DNA of 64,000 nt. Source: Parapristionchus giblindavisi. Its lineage: Eukaryota; Nematoda; Chromadorea; Rhabditida; Diplogasteridae. Shown piece after piece: positions 45,796-58,939 of this stretch. Numbering within the stretch: the stretch's first letter is position 1; each line of letters begins with the position of its first letter. Made by a program: the position numbers and the translations under genes. A model generated the notes under the pieces. That model was not told where the DNA came from. It saw only the letters and a list, made by a program, of their open reading frames with translations, and did not search any database. The DNA is taken from contig CALSFV010000213.1 of assembly GCA_943737045.1 (NCBI GenBank), positions 805,001 through 869,000 on the forward strand, written 5' to 3'.

Positions 45796-47979
45796 AGCAA
45801 GAGGTTGGTCAGAGATATAAATTGAAAAAAAAAGAAGAGGACCTAAGTAACTACCCTGAGGAACTCCCGAGAGAACGTTAAAGGGATTGGAGAAAGAATC
45901 TCCTACAACGACAGACTGTGTTCGGTTTGAAAGAAAGGAGCCTATCCATTTTAGTAATGAACCTATGATACCGAGAAGAGAACACTTATGTAATAGTAGA
46001 TTGATTGGAATGCTATCAAAAGCTTTGGATAAATCTACATTTGCGATGGATATGAATTTGTTTCGATCTAGCGCTGGATGCCAATGAGAGAAAGATGAGA
46101 GAAGAGCAAAGACGCATGATCGATTAGGACTGAAACCATGTTGTTGTGGGGAGATGAGATTGTTGCTTTGAAGATATTTTCATAGAGAGGATACAACTAT
46201 TCGCATGAATGTGTTAGATGTTGAACATTTATGTAAGGGAGATAGGCCTATATGAGTTCGATGCGTTTTGGGACCCTTACGTTTATAAATACTTCTAATG
46301 TTGGCAGTTTGCCATATATTGGGTGATGAGCCATGGAGGATAAAACGATTATAGAGGATAGTGAGTGGAACACAAATATGATTGGAAGTTTTCTTAAGGA
46401 ATACATAAGGAATGTTATCGGGGGATGATGAATTGCGAGCGGGAAGGGACCCTAATTGTTCAACAACATTGGCAATGTCAACAAAATCAATAGATTGGCT
46501 GGCATGAAGGGGGCACGTAGAGGGGATACTGTATGGGGCGCGATTGAAAGACTGCTCAAAATGACGTGTAAGCTCCTGCGCCTTGAGATGATCTGTAGTG
46601 CAATGAGATCCGTTAGGAGAGAGAAGGGTGGGGAGAGAATGAACTTGATCTTTGATGCGAGTGCTAGAGTAAGAATAGAAAGAGCGAAGGTTTCTGGATC
46701 GGATGAGACATTTTCTACTGATTATTCTAGTAGATCTGATACATTTTCTAAGAGAACTTCTAGCACGAAGATATGGCGATAAGCCTAGCGTAAAATGAGA
46801 CTTGTAGAGATTACGACATTTTGTCAATAGACGTCTAGATCTGGAAGAAAACTTGCAATGTTTATCGGAAACAGAGCGAAAGGGAACGAATTGGTTGATG
46901 ATATCAGTGACAGTTTCAGTAAAAATAGAGTAAAGAGCATTTGCATCAATTTCAGAGGAGATAAGTGATAAGAGATAAGTGGTTCCAATCGATAGAGTCT
47001 ATGTACTGATTGACAGCATAACAGTAAACTTTAGAGAAGTTGCGACAAGGAGATGGTTTTGAATGCATTAGAGCGGTAGGAAGGCTAAATCTAATAATGC
47101 AATGATCTAGTGAGGGCACGGGAGCCTCAACACAACAATCGATGTGTCAATGTGTCAGATGTGAGAACAAGGTCTAGAATAGAAGACTCGCGAGTAGGAT
47201 CAAAGATCATTTGAGTAAGTGATCTATAAGATACGCTGATGAAAATAAGTAATATCTTTTATCCATGAGAGATTTCCTTATAATGGTGTGAGAGGTGGGA
47301 TCTTCATTCGGATAGAAATGAACAGGTTCCTAACCTGCAAACTGCAGACAAACTCTTTAGGGCAATACCGATGTAAGTAATAAATATATTCGTCTAATTA
47401 ATATAAGAGGGAATATTATAAATAATATCAAAAGTCACAGTCAAGATAAAGTAATACATAACTAACGTCTCATATGCAACCTACGAACTTCGATATTTCT
47501 TTCCTCTCGGTGCAGTAGTCGGCTATTCAAAAATTCAGGTCATAAAGAGTTAACTTTCACTCTTCTTGAATATATTGAATATGTAAATTTTTCCCGGTTA
47601 TGACCGGGATCCACTCTATCCCCTCGAATTACTGCGTCTTTATGTGGGTTTCAGGTAAGCATCTATGTATTCATCATAGATAAATAGGTACATTAAGGAC
47701 GCATAAATACAATACCACAACGACGTAGTAAGGTTGAATTAACAAATTATGATGATATAACTATGACTATGAAGCATTTTATGGCGAATGCCGCGCGAAA
47801 AACTTGCATAACTCGCGTACTCACGGAAATGGATTTCAAAATGACTTGTTCTGCTTTCCTTTCCTGTTAGCACAATTTATTTTAGCATTTAATAATTCTA
47901 GACATTAAAAATAGTTCTGAAACGGAGTAAAAGAACACATTACTTTTACGCCTGATAGTCAATTTTCAAGACTGGGGGT

Positions 47980-48320
47980 GCAAAGGATCCTGGATAACTT
48001 ACAATTAACTGATAATAATTGTACTAATATTTCTGAAAATGAACTGGTATCTAGCTATGTGGAGTGAAATCACGATTACATACTTACAAGCAAAGATAGG
48101 GGTACAAAAAGAGTTACACCATGAACGTTATCTCTTTTCTTTCTCTGACGATCATCTATCGAACACCCCAAGAGTGAGAGTTGATGTAAATGAAAGATAA
48201 CTTGATCCAGTTTTATTGATCTCAGAAAGTGAAACAAGCATTTTTTTCTGTTTTTTTTGTTGTATAGACCATTCATACCAACCTTTCCTCATTTCCGGGT
48301 ATCATTCCCATTCGGATCCG
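47980..48320 (-). repeat. inverted pair with possible shared exon, copy 1
   Basis: Aligns in reverse with 49880-50220. On the minus strand a frame reads DDRQRKKRD then GVTLFVPLSLL and ends at a GTAAGT donor; the same reading exists in copy 2. Conservation of frame and donor hints at a duplicated exon, but the upstream reading differs by one base between copies. Confidence 0.5.
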
Positions 48321-48363
48321 ATCACTAAATAAATGTCGTCTTCAGTATTCCAGAATATACACT

Positions 48364-49524
48364 AATTGTGAACGCACAAGTGGCCGTTTGTGTAAGAGTC
48401 GAACAATGGTTGTCACAGACCAAAAATTTCGCTACCCTCAAAACTTGTGTATAGGGTTTATCGACCTCGCTGATGAAGGTGTGCATAGTCATTTTGGCTC
48501 AATTGGTCCCGCAACGTATGGGCACGATTACGGTATAATCACGTTTTCAAGCCGTTCTCAGTCCATGGTAGAGCTAGAGGTATGAAAATTGGTCTCCTGG
48601 GACAGAATTCGTTGGCGATGATGGCTGTCAACTTCATTAGGTTTGAAAATATCCGAAAGTGGAAATTTTGATAGAGACGGTTGGGGACTAGCGAGTATGA
48701 CAATTCGAACCGGCGTGACGAGAGGATCTCAACGATGTATTATGAGCCATAATGCCCGTTGAGAAAGTTTTCATAGTCTAGTTATAGTGATTTGCGCCAG
48801 CATCAGGAGTTGTTTACGTCTCAATGCTGCGCGCTCTCTCTCTTCATTCTCTCATTTCCGCACGCTCTCTCGCCTCTCTCGAGAGTGCAAGATAGCGTGC
48901 GGAATTGAGAGACGCCTCTCGCTAGGGCCGCAACTGTCTCCATCAAAATTTCCACTTGTCCGCCTTTTGGAAAATTTTCAAAACTAATGAAGTCATCGCC
49001 ATCGAATTCTGTCCCAGGAGCCCAATTTTCATATCTCTAGCTCTACCATGGACCGAGAACGGCTTGAAAACGTGCTTATACCGTAATCGTGCTCATACGT
49101 TGCGGGGCCACTGGAGCCAAAATGACTATTGTGCGTATAAAATGTACTTGCATAAGAAAATGACAAACGGTGCTAACGGAAGTCATAATCGAAAGGCGCT
49201 GCGAGATGTAGCATTCTACATCTCGCCCCGCCTCTCGATTGTCTCTCCGCTGCCTCTCTCTAACTCGGCTGACCTTCGCCGCGCGCTATATGATATATAA
49301 AAGAGATCGGCATAGTTTCTGAATCATCATGCAAAACAAGAAAGTCTCTTCTACAAATAAAACAAGTGATTTTTATACGCTCAATATGCACATCTTCATC
49401 AGCTAGGTCAATATCCCCTATACACAAGTTTTGAGGATGTCAAAACATGTGTATATAGTAATTTTTGGTCTGTGCCAACCCTCCCCCCAGAATTGCACGA
49501 ATCTTACACAAACGGCCTCATAAG
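48364..49524. mobile_element. TE-E family fold-back element, long form
   Basis: Ends GTGGCCGTTTGTGTAAGA / TCTTACACAAACGGCC. Arms carry matching blocks (CCATGGTAGAGCTAGAGG, TTGGCGATGATGGCTGTC) and a GC-rich central hairpin (GAGAGAGTGCG-type). It lies between the two arms of the 47980/49880 inverted pair. Confidence 0.75.
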
Positions 49525-49605
49525 TGCAAAAAAGTGATTGATAGATTTACGTCGCATTAAGCGATTACGGTTGCTTCACTGTGGCAGTTTATAATGGGGA
49601 AGATT

Positions 49606-49705
49606 TCAGGTATAAATTCGAGAAATTTTAATGATATCATTATTAGGAAGATTTATCAACCCTACACGGAAGGGTTTCGGGGTAGAAAGAACTAATTCTC
49701 TTGAC
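49606..49705 (-). mobile_element. LINE 3' remnant
   Basis: The minus strand reads SRELVLSTPKPFRVGLINLP, matching the C-terminus of the LINE at 18100-21305. Only the tail is preserved. Confidence 0.65.
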
Positions 49706-49879
49706 AAGTAGAAGCAATTTTCAAAAGTTGTATGTATCCAATCAAGCATACTAATCATCAATTTTAGGACCGTTTCTTTTGGTTCTTTTGTTCCAGGGAA
49801 TATAAAGGTGATTTTCATTTTGAAGATACCTTCCCTCTGAAAAGCTCTCTACCACAGATGGGTGAGCGGGCGCGAATCA

Positions 49880-50220
49880 GTTCCCCCCAACTGCCCCGAT
49901 AGATCCGAATGAGAATGATAAAGGAAAATGATGGAAGGTTGTTATGAATGGTATGTACAACAAAAACAGAAAGTGCTTGTTTCACTTTCATAAAACTGGA
50001 TAAAGTTATCTTATCATTTTCATCATCTCTCACTCATGGGGTGTTCGATAGATGATCGTCAGAGAAAGAAAAGAGATCAAATACAAGGTGTAACTCTTTT
50101 TGTACCCCTATCTTTGCTTGTAAGTATGTATTCGTGATTTCACTCCACATAGCTAGATACCAGTTCATTTTCAGAAATATTAAGTAAATTGTTATCGGTT
50201 AATTGTAAGTTATCCCGCTT
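49880..50220 (+). repeat. inverted pair with possible shared exon, copy 2
   Basis: Partner of 47980-48320; reads DDRQRKKRDQIQGVTLFVP up to a GTAAGT donor at about 50120. Confidence 0.5.
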
Positions 50221-51097
50221 CCACCCCTGCCTGGGTTGTAGCAGATCCAAATAAGTGTGATATTCGGATTAGCCCATCCATTTTTACGTAATATATCAAA
50301 GATCCAAGAATGGGAAATCATGCTGAAAAAAGTTTTCATGCAATAACACATGAAAAACAACATTTCCGACCATATCCTCAATTGAGTTATTTGCAGACGA
50401 GGTCATTAGCAACCGATCTATAAAAAAAAAGTTGAACACGGCAGCACAAAATCTGAATTTTAAGGAAACAAATTACATAGATATGCAAATTCCGAAAAAC
50501 AAAATTTGAAAATGTTGTTTTCGCACTCAGTCCAGTCTAACAACAATCAATACAAACGGAGGAAATCATTTTTTTTCTGTCGAAAAAATGTGTTAATTTT
50601 CATTCACTTTTACAGGAGACCCGTGCTATTACAATAGGGGCAGGAAGAGAGAAAGTCTATCATGTTCAATCCAACCACCAAATTGTTGACCAATATTGAG
50701 AGCATAAAAAACACTTGTTTTCTGTACGAGAACGACTTTTCTTGTTTTGCATAGAAAAAGAAATTATCTCTTTGAAATATCAAATCGTCGCGGCGAAGGT
50801 CAGACGGGTTAGGTGTGAGGAAGTGGAGGTAATCGTGAGTTAGGCGAGAAAGTACAGGCGCGCATTGTCTCTGTATTTCCATAGAGGTAGTCATTTTCTT
50901 ATGCGTGTGCAACTCAAATTCGAGATTTTTAATCTTTAACAAAGCTCTTCTTGCCGTCCTTTCATAAAGAGCTAAATATTTAAATTGAATAAATTATAAT
51001 GAATTCGAAAGTCTTTCTGTAAAATTTTTAATCGATGAAGAAATATCAACAAGGTATTTATCACACAAATAATGAGATATAATCAATAATAGATCGA

Positions 51098-54000
51098 TTA
51101 CCAAAGATAAAACGCATTATCGATGGCAATATCCCAGACCTTTCTATCATTGTCCCATATTTTTTCAGCAGAAAGGTTTGATGAGTAAAAATCTGAAAAT
51201 ACTTCAACATATACTAGAGAATATTAAAAGCTCACTGCCAAAAGTCAAATGAAACGTTTTTCTGGTACATTTTCACAATTGTTTTGTACACACCTCTAGA
51301 AATTTGTCCGCCCTTTAGCAGTTATTTAAACTACACATTCCTCTATAATAGGTATATGAGGCCGTTTGCGTGAGACTCGACTTAGTGCCGGCACTTTGGA
51401 AAAATTAAATTTTGTGTATCGCGGTTCTCAAGGGTGCTGATGACCATGGTCATGTTTATTTTGCACCTAGATCCACCGTTAAAGCCAGACGACGTCGCGT
51501 TGAAATAGCGTTTTTAGTCATTTTTCGTTACACGATGGTGCTAAAATTTTAGGACTATAGAGGGGGAGGCGGAATTTGATGGCGATCACGCCTGCCTAAT
51601 TCATTTTTCATGAAGAAGTTTCATGAATTTTTAAAAATGGAATTTCTGTCAAAGGCAAAATATTTTTTGCGAGATACATAGATCGGACCGTAATGGTTGC
51701 AGGATCCCATAGAAAAAAATTCAGAAAATTTACGGTCGAGATTTTCGAGAAAATCAACTTTTAGTGTAGTCATTTTCCGTTGAAGTGGAGGCAAGAGAAA
51801 GAGTGTGGTGGTGTGAGAGAGCAGAGAGGCAGGAGAGGAGACCAGCATGCGAAGAAAGGGGGTGGACGGGATTGTGTACACGATTGTGCGCTACACTAAA
51901 AGTTGATTTTCTCGAAAATCTCGGCATTAAATTATTTGAATTTTTTTAAATGGGATCCTGCAACCATTCCGCTCCGATCTATTTATCTCGAAAAAATATC
52001 TTTTTTTCCTAATCTTTTGCCTTTGACAAAAATTCCATTTTGGACAATTTATGAAACTTTTTCATGAAAAAATGAATAAGGCAGGCGTTATCGCCATCAA
52101 ATTCTGCCCCCGAGGATATAGTCTGCAAATTTTGCCTCATCATGTGACGAGAAAAGACTAAAAACGCTATTTCAACGCGAGTTCGTCTGGCCTCAACGGT
52201 GGATCTAGGTGCAAAATGAACATCAGCACCCTTGAGAACCCCGATTCCCAATATTTGATTTTTTCAATATTTGACTGTGCCAGATTTCGCTCATTTTAGT
52301 AGATTCTTACGCAAGCGGCGTCATATACATAAATGAAATGTTTGTACTCACATCTTGTATCGTCGGTTTGCTTAAATTCTATAACTCTGTTGGTGGCTCC
52401 GCAGCATGAATAATTGCCTACTATTCCTGAGAAGTTGTTAGTTACATGTAATAACTTCTTAAATGAAACTAACCGATTGTAGTCGTGAGGCTGTAATTTG
52501 TATTGAGTGGATAGCACCATTTCTTGAGATCGACGGTAAATAGTTTATAACCATTATTTACTTTTGCTCGGCACAAATTTACAAGACAATCTTCTGGACA
52601 ATATCTACGAGCCCATTGAATAGAATGACGAAGAAGGGGATCAGTCGAATTCGTGCCGTTGCCGATAATCATCATACCTGGTGAAGCTGAAAATTTCGTT
52701 CATTAGTCATGATTGTTATGGAAAACGAAATAAAATGTGATGCCGGATTCAAATCTTGCTTCAAAATAGGCGTAAATTACACGGCAAAACATGTCAGATA
52801 ATGGATAGTCTATGCAGACTTTTTTCCAGCGATTTAGTTTATATCTTGGATAGCCTCCATACATAACACATAATCAATCATTACCCTCGTTCGTCATTGC
52901 ACTCGATCCCGTCTCAAAATTACTGGCGTAGAAGTAATATAATGTATAGTTGATTTTGTGCTGTCTCTCGAGTGATGTAGCATACTGCAATATTTATGTT
53001 CTATCGATTATCATTAAAGTTTTGGGGGAGGCCAATTCGGCAACGGAACATAAACCAGTTGGAAGGTTGCCTATGGCAACAAAAGTAGTATAATTGTTAT
53101 CAGTAGGAGTTTATGGCATTGGGCTACCGTAGCCGTCAAGAATCGGGAACTGATTTTTTTCAGTCGGACCATGACCCTGTTGAGAATGGCCGTTCATGTA
53201 ATGAGCCAACTTTTATTTTTAGCGCAACCCGAATTACCAAATCTAGCTAGCGTAATACCGTAATCCGAGTTTAACATGCATTGATATGTTAGGAAAATGA
53301 GCGAGTTTTTGATTTGAAAGATAAATAGATAGAGAACTGCAAACAGGAATCAAACACACGTGGCGCGCACAGAAAGTAAACTTGCTCAAATATGGGGTAA
53401 TCATTCCCCAGCAACGTGTATCGGTGAGCGCATTATACCATATTCGGTGTATTCTGATTTCCCATGCATTTTGGAGAGCCCATTATTTGGTTGAATCGAT
53501 AAATATATTATAGTGGAATGCTAGTTAGATCAATACATCACGTCGCCTTTTATTCGATGTAGTCTTTCCCCTTTAATTCCATCTAATTAGTTCTCACAAA
53601 AAAAAAGACCGCGAAAAGCACAACAGTTGGGGTGATCGTCTGCCAGGCAAATGGGGGTGGGTATTGATTTGCCAGGTAACTTTGTTATCAGTGCGGTTAC
53701 AAGCGCGGACTACCAACCACTGAGCTAGCTACACGCGCTACGCGGTCAACATTTCAATTCTAATAAAGTACATATATAAGGTAACTTCCAATGCCGCACT
53801 TTCTTTTTTACAACAGCGCACCCCAAATCGGTTCTCCTTCTTTAAACGTTGATAACCATCAAGTAAAAAATAATAAAGAATAATTTGGTCTATCGTGACT
53901 GTTTCAAAAAAATCGCTCACTTCGGAGTTAACAGTCTTCATCTCCTTTGCTATACATTTGCCAACTAATCTTTGTATGGTTTGAATGGAAGGATTACGAT

Positions 54001-57000
54001 TGGGCATATCATCATCGGCTTTAAGAAATACGATAGTATCACTACTATCAGAGTTCATTATATTACTGCACGTTGCAGTTAAGCACGACATCTCTTCACG
54101 TGAATAACTGAAAAGAAGTCATTTTTTGAATTAATTTTCATTACGCTTTCAATTATATCCAAATCACAACTTCTGTTCCGACAAAATGGAATTGATGATG
54201 AAGAAACAATTAACTTTGCATTTTTTAACGAATTTTACCTGACTGCGACACACTCTTCATCTCTCATACATTTGTTATTACACTCTGCCATATTTAAACC
54301 ATCTTCCTGTTCTGCTCCTTCAGTTATGATAACATCATTCGTTTCAACAAACACATCATTGCAGTTCGCTTCAAGAACCTAAATGAATTTTTTGTAATGC
54401 CGTGTTAATTTTTTCGGAAATGGTACACGGAAAAAGCAAAAGGGTGTTAATTTTGCCCTCTTGTAAATATCATCGTAAAAAGCAAATATCTCGGTTCTCT
54501 GAATCTACTGAGACGGAGATATTTTAATTTTACATGCATGTTCGAGTTTTTCCGATAATTCGTGTATAAAGCAAATATCTCCGTTCTTAGTAGAACTATA
54601 GTCTTGACATTTCGTTTCTAAGCTTTTTTCGTGGTTTCTAACCGAAAAAAAAAACAAGATTGAAGTCTATAACTAGTCAGGGACCCGAGATATTTGCATT
54701 TTACAATGCTATTTACAAGAGGACAAAATTAACACCCTTTTGCTTTTTCCGAGTGCTGATTCCGGAAAATTAAAACCACATCAGTTACGATATATCAGGC
54801 ATCTCGCCTAAGAATTGACAGATTCCACTACACACTTTTTAGTTGACCCCCTCTTTTCTCCACAGTTTTCGATGCCCCTTGGGTAGGACATCCCAGTTCC
54901 AGACTAGCAAGGATGGTAGATCAAGCGTCTCTCCAGGAGCTCACGTCAAATTTCGTCGTTGAGGCTCCTTAAGATGCGATTTTCACAGTTCACAGTAGAG
55001 CTATGAAAAAGTTTCAGATGAAATTTGTATTTTCTCGAGTACTTCAGATAAAAAGGGAAATGCAATTTTTTTTAAATTTTCGTTCGCAAAGGAATTGATG
55101 AAGTTCCATAGTCCCGGGAAAGATTTTTTTAAGGCTCAATCGACAGAGCTCGTTCGCAGCTTACATTTAAGCTCTTGAGAGACGATTTTCATGCGGATTT
55201 GGCTGAATTACGTTCAAAAACTGCATTTTAATGCTGATAGATCACTAATAGTCGCTTTGACCTACTCGTCATTGTCGGTTCCTTGACAAGCTTTCCCTGT
55301 AACATAAGGGAGAATTTTTGATGATGTCACTCATTATGGTCGTTCTGCTCTCGCTGCAGCCAAACCAGCGAAAGGAGTCCCTTCCCATGGTTCCTGGTAC
55401 AGATTGACCGATGAATACTGTAGATATGAGAGAATGTTCCTGTTCTGCCCAGTGGATGCTCTCTAGAATTCTAGACAAAATAATCGTTTTTCTCGAAGAA
55501 TTACCGAGCGAGTTCTCGCTGGACTGAATCCATCCCTCTCGACATAGCCATCTTGGATGCTCACTCGCAAGGCAGAACTGGAACATTCTCTCATATCAAC
55601 AGTACTCACCGGTCAATCTGTTCCAGGAACCATGGGAAGGGACTCCTTTCGCTGGTTTGGCTGCAGCGAGAGCAGAACGACCTTGGATAAGACGTCAGAT
55701 TGATCATCTCCCGTATATTACAGGGAAATCCTGTCAAGGAGCCTATAATAGCGAGTAGATCAAAGCGACTATTAGTGATCTATCAGCATTTAAATGCAGT
55801 TTTTTGGACGTAATTCAGCCAAATCCGCATGAAAATCGTCTCTCAAGAGCTTAAATGAAAGCTGTGAACGAGTTCTATCGATTGAGCCTTTAAAAAAACT
55901 CTTTCCCAGTACTATGGAACGCGATCAATTCCTTAGGGAACGAAATTTTTTTTTTAAGTTGCATTTCCCTTCTTATCTGCATGTGCTCTAGAAAATACAC
56001 ATTTCATCTGTTGGAAACTTTTTCATAGCTCTACTGTGAACCGTGAAAATCGCATCGTAAGTAGCCTGAACGATGAAATTTGACGTGAGCTCGTGGAGAG
56101 ATGCTTGATCTACCATCCTTGCTACTCTGGATCTGGGATGTCCTACCCAAGGGTCATCAAAAACTGTGAAGAAAAGAGGGGTAAACTCAAAAGTGCGTAG
56201 TAAATCAGTGGATTTTGGTTAATTCTTATCCGTGATGCCTGACATACACGCGTGTTGCATTGTTATGTTATAAAGTAAGTACACTGAAATAAAATTGAAT
56301 GAGCAGGTGAACACGGCTAAATTAAGCTACTCTGTCATACTTTAATTTCAGTGACAGTTTTATGTATGATACAGCTCGGTCGTGTTGTTAACACCTGCTC
56401 CGCTGCGCGTTTTCTATTTTAAACTGTTATTGAGATGGACTTTAGTTACATTGACATTACTGTCACATATAAATAGAATTCCACAGATCACAATAGATTT
56501 ATATTCTTAAGATCAGTTCATCTTTCAGGGTACATACCTTTGTGGGATTACAGAACAAACTTGATTCCGAACTGTTCATTCTCAGCTCCACTTTTGATGT
56601 TTCAGAGCTCGATAGCATATTGAACTTTTTCTCCTTGATATCATATTCAACTTTCAGTCCGGAGATTATACTTATGGTTGTAACAGCAATGATTGTTTCA
56701 TTATCTTCACAAGTCCATAGGCCATTCGTACATTTGACGTTATTTAAGAGTTGAAGATGAGAACAAACTAAATATTTTGTTCAGTCATTGGAAACAATTA
56801 TTTAATGAAACTTTCTCTCTAGATCTAGGCCAAAATTCGATCATTAAATAAAAGCAAGGTGGACGGAGAACATACCGTCTATTTTTGCATAGACTGTTTC
56901 CGGTGACATACAGTAGCTTCCATCCATCTCTTCGCCCAGGAGTGCGCACGAACCACCTTCACGATAAGAGTAGGCTAGACATTGTTCCTGGAATAATATA

Positions 57001-58464
57001 GTCTATTGTGGGCCTCGACTCAGTTTCATGCACGTACTGCAAGGGTCTGCTTACAGTATCACCAGAAAGACACTTTTTCATTTTTTTTATAACTTTTCAT
57101 CCAGGAAAGCAATCAAGCTTATCTTTTGGGTCAATGTACAGAATTTATCAAAGAATATTATCACGATGTGCTGCTATAATTAAATTGGTTCACTGATGCG
57201 TAATGATGACGCAATCGAAGTACACTTTTTTGAAAATGTTTATTTCTTTATTGTTAGTGAGAAGTCCCGTTCGTCTGAAACATTGTGAGAGTAGAGACAT
57301 CCACTGGGGCTGCATATGCAACAAATTCGGAATGGCTTTGACTCCTATTTCGAGCTGTAGCTTTGTCGCAAATTTGACCGCCAAAATTTAAAACTCAGCT
57401 TCTAGATGTGCTAACGACTCGTTCTAAGCGCCAAAATGATGCTAGTGGTAAGCGATGTTTATCCCCAGATTACGGTAGTCATAGCTCATCATTCGTCCTC
57501 AGGGCATGAAAACATTTTTTTGGAAGGGCTGATTTTGAGACCCTACCGTTCAGAGGGCATTCTAAAATTATGGTTCCTGCGCATGCTGCTTTGCAATGTA
57601 TCATATATGTATTTCCCTTATTTTGGTTTAGTTCCTATTCCTTGCAGACCCGCAGCAAGCGTTATGCTGAGGTCTACACTTTTGCGTTTCTTTCTCTCAC
57701 TGCTCTCGTCCCTGGGCCTCTATTGATGAAATCTCTTATCTTTTTAAGCTCTTATGCACGTTAGAGATGTTCACAAAAGTTTATGCTCTATTGCTGAACT
57801 TTGATTTTTTATCCTTGTAGTTTGTTCTTTACTCGCAGTAACCGAGTAGGCATCAGCATAAAGCTTGCTGCGGGTCTGCAAGGAATCGGAACTAAACCAA
57901 AGTAAGGGAAATACATATATGATACATTGCAAAGCTGCATGCGTAGGAACCATAATTTTAGAAGACCTGCCCTCTGAACGGTAGATTCTCAAAATCAGCC
58001 CTTCCAAAAATGTTTTCATGCCCTGAGGGCGAATGATGAGCTATGACTACCATAATCTGGGGATAAACATCACTCATCACTACAAAGCTACAGCACGAAA
58101 TCGGAGTCCAATTTAATTACAGCAGCACATCATGATAATATTCTTTGATAAATTCTGTACATTGCCCCAAAAGATCAGCTTGTTTGCTTTCCTGGATCAA
58201 ACAATATAAAAAATGAAAAAGTGTCCGGAGACTTTCTGGCGAAACTGTATTTCTTCGTTATTCTAATAGGTCATAATAAATGTCGCTTCTTTCAAACAAT
58301 TAATAGATAATCTCTCTCAGAAAAAGTTAGAGGGTCTAGATAGAACGGTCAGGCATATTAATTTACCTGTTCTGAACATTGAATTGAACATGCATCGGCT
58401 GACTCAGTAATAACGACCTTCACTACTCTCCTACGCCGTGATGAAGGAGATGGTTCATACAATT
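51098..58464 (-). CDS. gene P-right: PAN/Apple-like Cys-rich extracellular protein, nine exons
   Basis: Exons in order: about 58367-58464, 56876-56987, 56538-56767, 54239-54378, 53921-54107, 52885-52984, 52474-52686, 52352-52426 and 51098-51192 (TAA). Exon lengths equal those of P-left except exon 3 (230 against 224 nt). All phases join and I see no internal stop. The second PAN module reads ECNNKCMRDEECVAVR and the C-terminus ends AIDNAFYLW as in P-left. Exons 1, 2, 7 and 8 are almost identical to P-left; exons 3-6 and the start of exon 9 differ heavily. Exon 3 keeps a strong GTATGT donor, unlike P-left. The first exon and signal peptide are not identified. Role unknown. Confidence 0.75.
51357..52323. 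mobile_element. TE-E fold-back element in last intron of gene P-right
   Basis: Mirror of 35341-36314 with the same termini and site, so the insertion predates the inverted duplication. Confidence 0.8.
53340..53745. other. intron 5 of gene P-right with tRNA-like debris
   Basis: The minus strand has box A-like TAGCTCAGTGGTTGG near 53725 and box B-like GTGTTTGATTCC near 53355, too far apart for one tRNA. Probably SINE fragments. Confidence 0.3.
54425..54755. mobile_element. ~330-bp MITE in intron 4 to exon 3 interval of gene P-right
   Basis: Ends CACGGAAAAAGCAAAAGGG / CCCTTTTGCTTTTTCCGAG and the adjoining TGTTAATTTTG blocks are complementary. Absent from P-left. Confidence 0.8.
54791..56246. 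mobile_element. TE-F fold-back element (~1.46 kb)
   Basis: Ends TATCAGGCATC / GATGCCTGACA with near-complementary arms sharing GGATGGTAGATCAAGC, CATAGCTCTACTGTGAA-type and GAACCATGGGAAGGGACTCC blocks. The centre is near 55500. No transposase is seen. Unique to the right arm, so inserted after the duplication or lost from the left. Confidence 0.8.
57054..58247. mobile_element. TE-C fold-back element in intron 1 of gene P-right
   Basis: Mirror of 31077-32364 at the same site, with TA at both ends (57052-57053 and 58248-58249). Confidence 0.85.
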
Positions 58465-58939
58465 GGCAAGATATCTCAAAGTATATTTTATTTATTTATA
58501 GGATGCCTAACAATACGCAAACTTACGCCTACTAGAATGAACATGAAGCCATAAGTATACATTTCAATTGACTTATTAGTTAGAAAGTTGAGAATAGCCT
58601 AAAAGAATGTTGATAAAACTATGATCGAACCGTGTACAATACAAACTCATGCTTTGGAAAGTGAAAACGGTGAATTCGGAGAACTGAATCAGTATTTTGG
58701 GATTCGAACGACTTGTCTCGTCTGGTCTAACAGTTCACTTGGACGAATATCACCAATTTCGTAGGTTATTTGATTATATCGTACAAGTTTCGAATTGGGG
58801 GGTTATGACAAAACGACAAAAGTGCAACTGCGGTACAAAAAGCGCAAGCGACAAAAGAGCAACTCGCGATAACTTCGGCCAGAGTTGTCCAATCATGGTC
58901 AGGTTGGACATATTGAACTCCTTAGCCTTAGGGTTATTA

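Larger units (their letters stand above)
42625..47780 (-). mobile_element. LINE on minus strand, interrupted by TE-C/TE-B
   Basis: 5' leader at about 47650-47770 matches 18140-18230 inverted. Fragments: 46180-46827 (thumb/linker to NSSSPDNIPYVFLKK), 45840-46140 (SGVPQGS-like), 45740 (MYADDVK) and 45290-45496 (YVRPILEYASAVW, RRIFAKCRLP). The reading appears to resume beyond TE-C at 42640-42980, so TE-C probably inserted into the LINE's C-terminal region. Frameshifts throughout; inactive. Confidence 0.7.

Noticed and set aside
55269..55586. 105-codon minus-strand frame
   Set aside because: It lies across the palindromic centre of TE-F and its parts recur inverted in the other arm.
56542..56754. 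70-codon plus-strand frame
   Set aside because: Antisense shadow of exon 3 of gene P-right.
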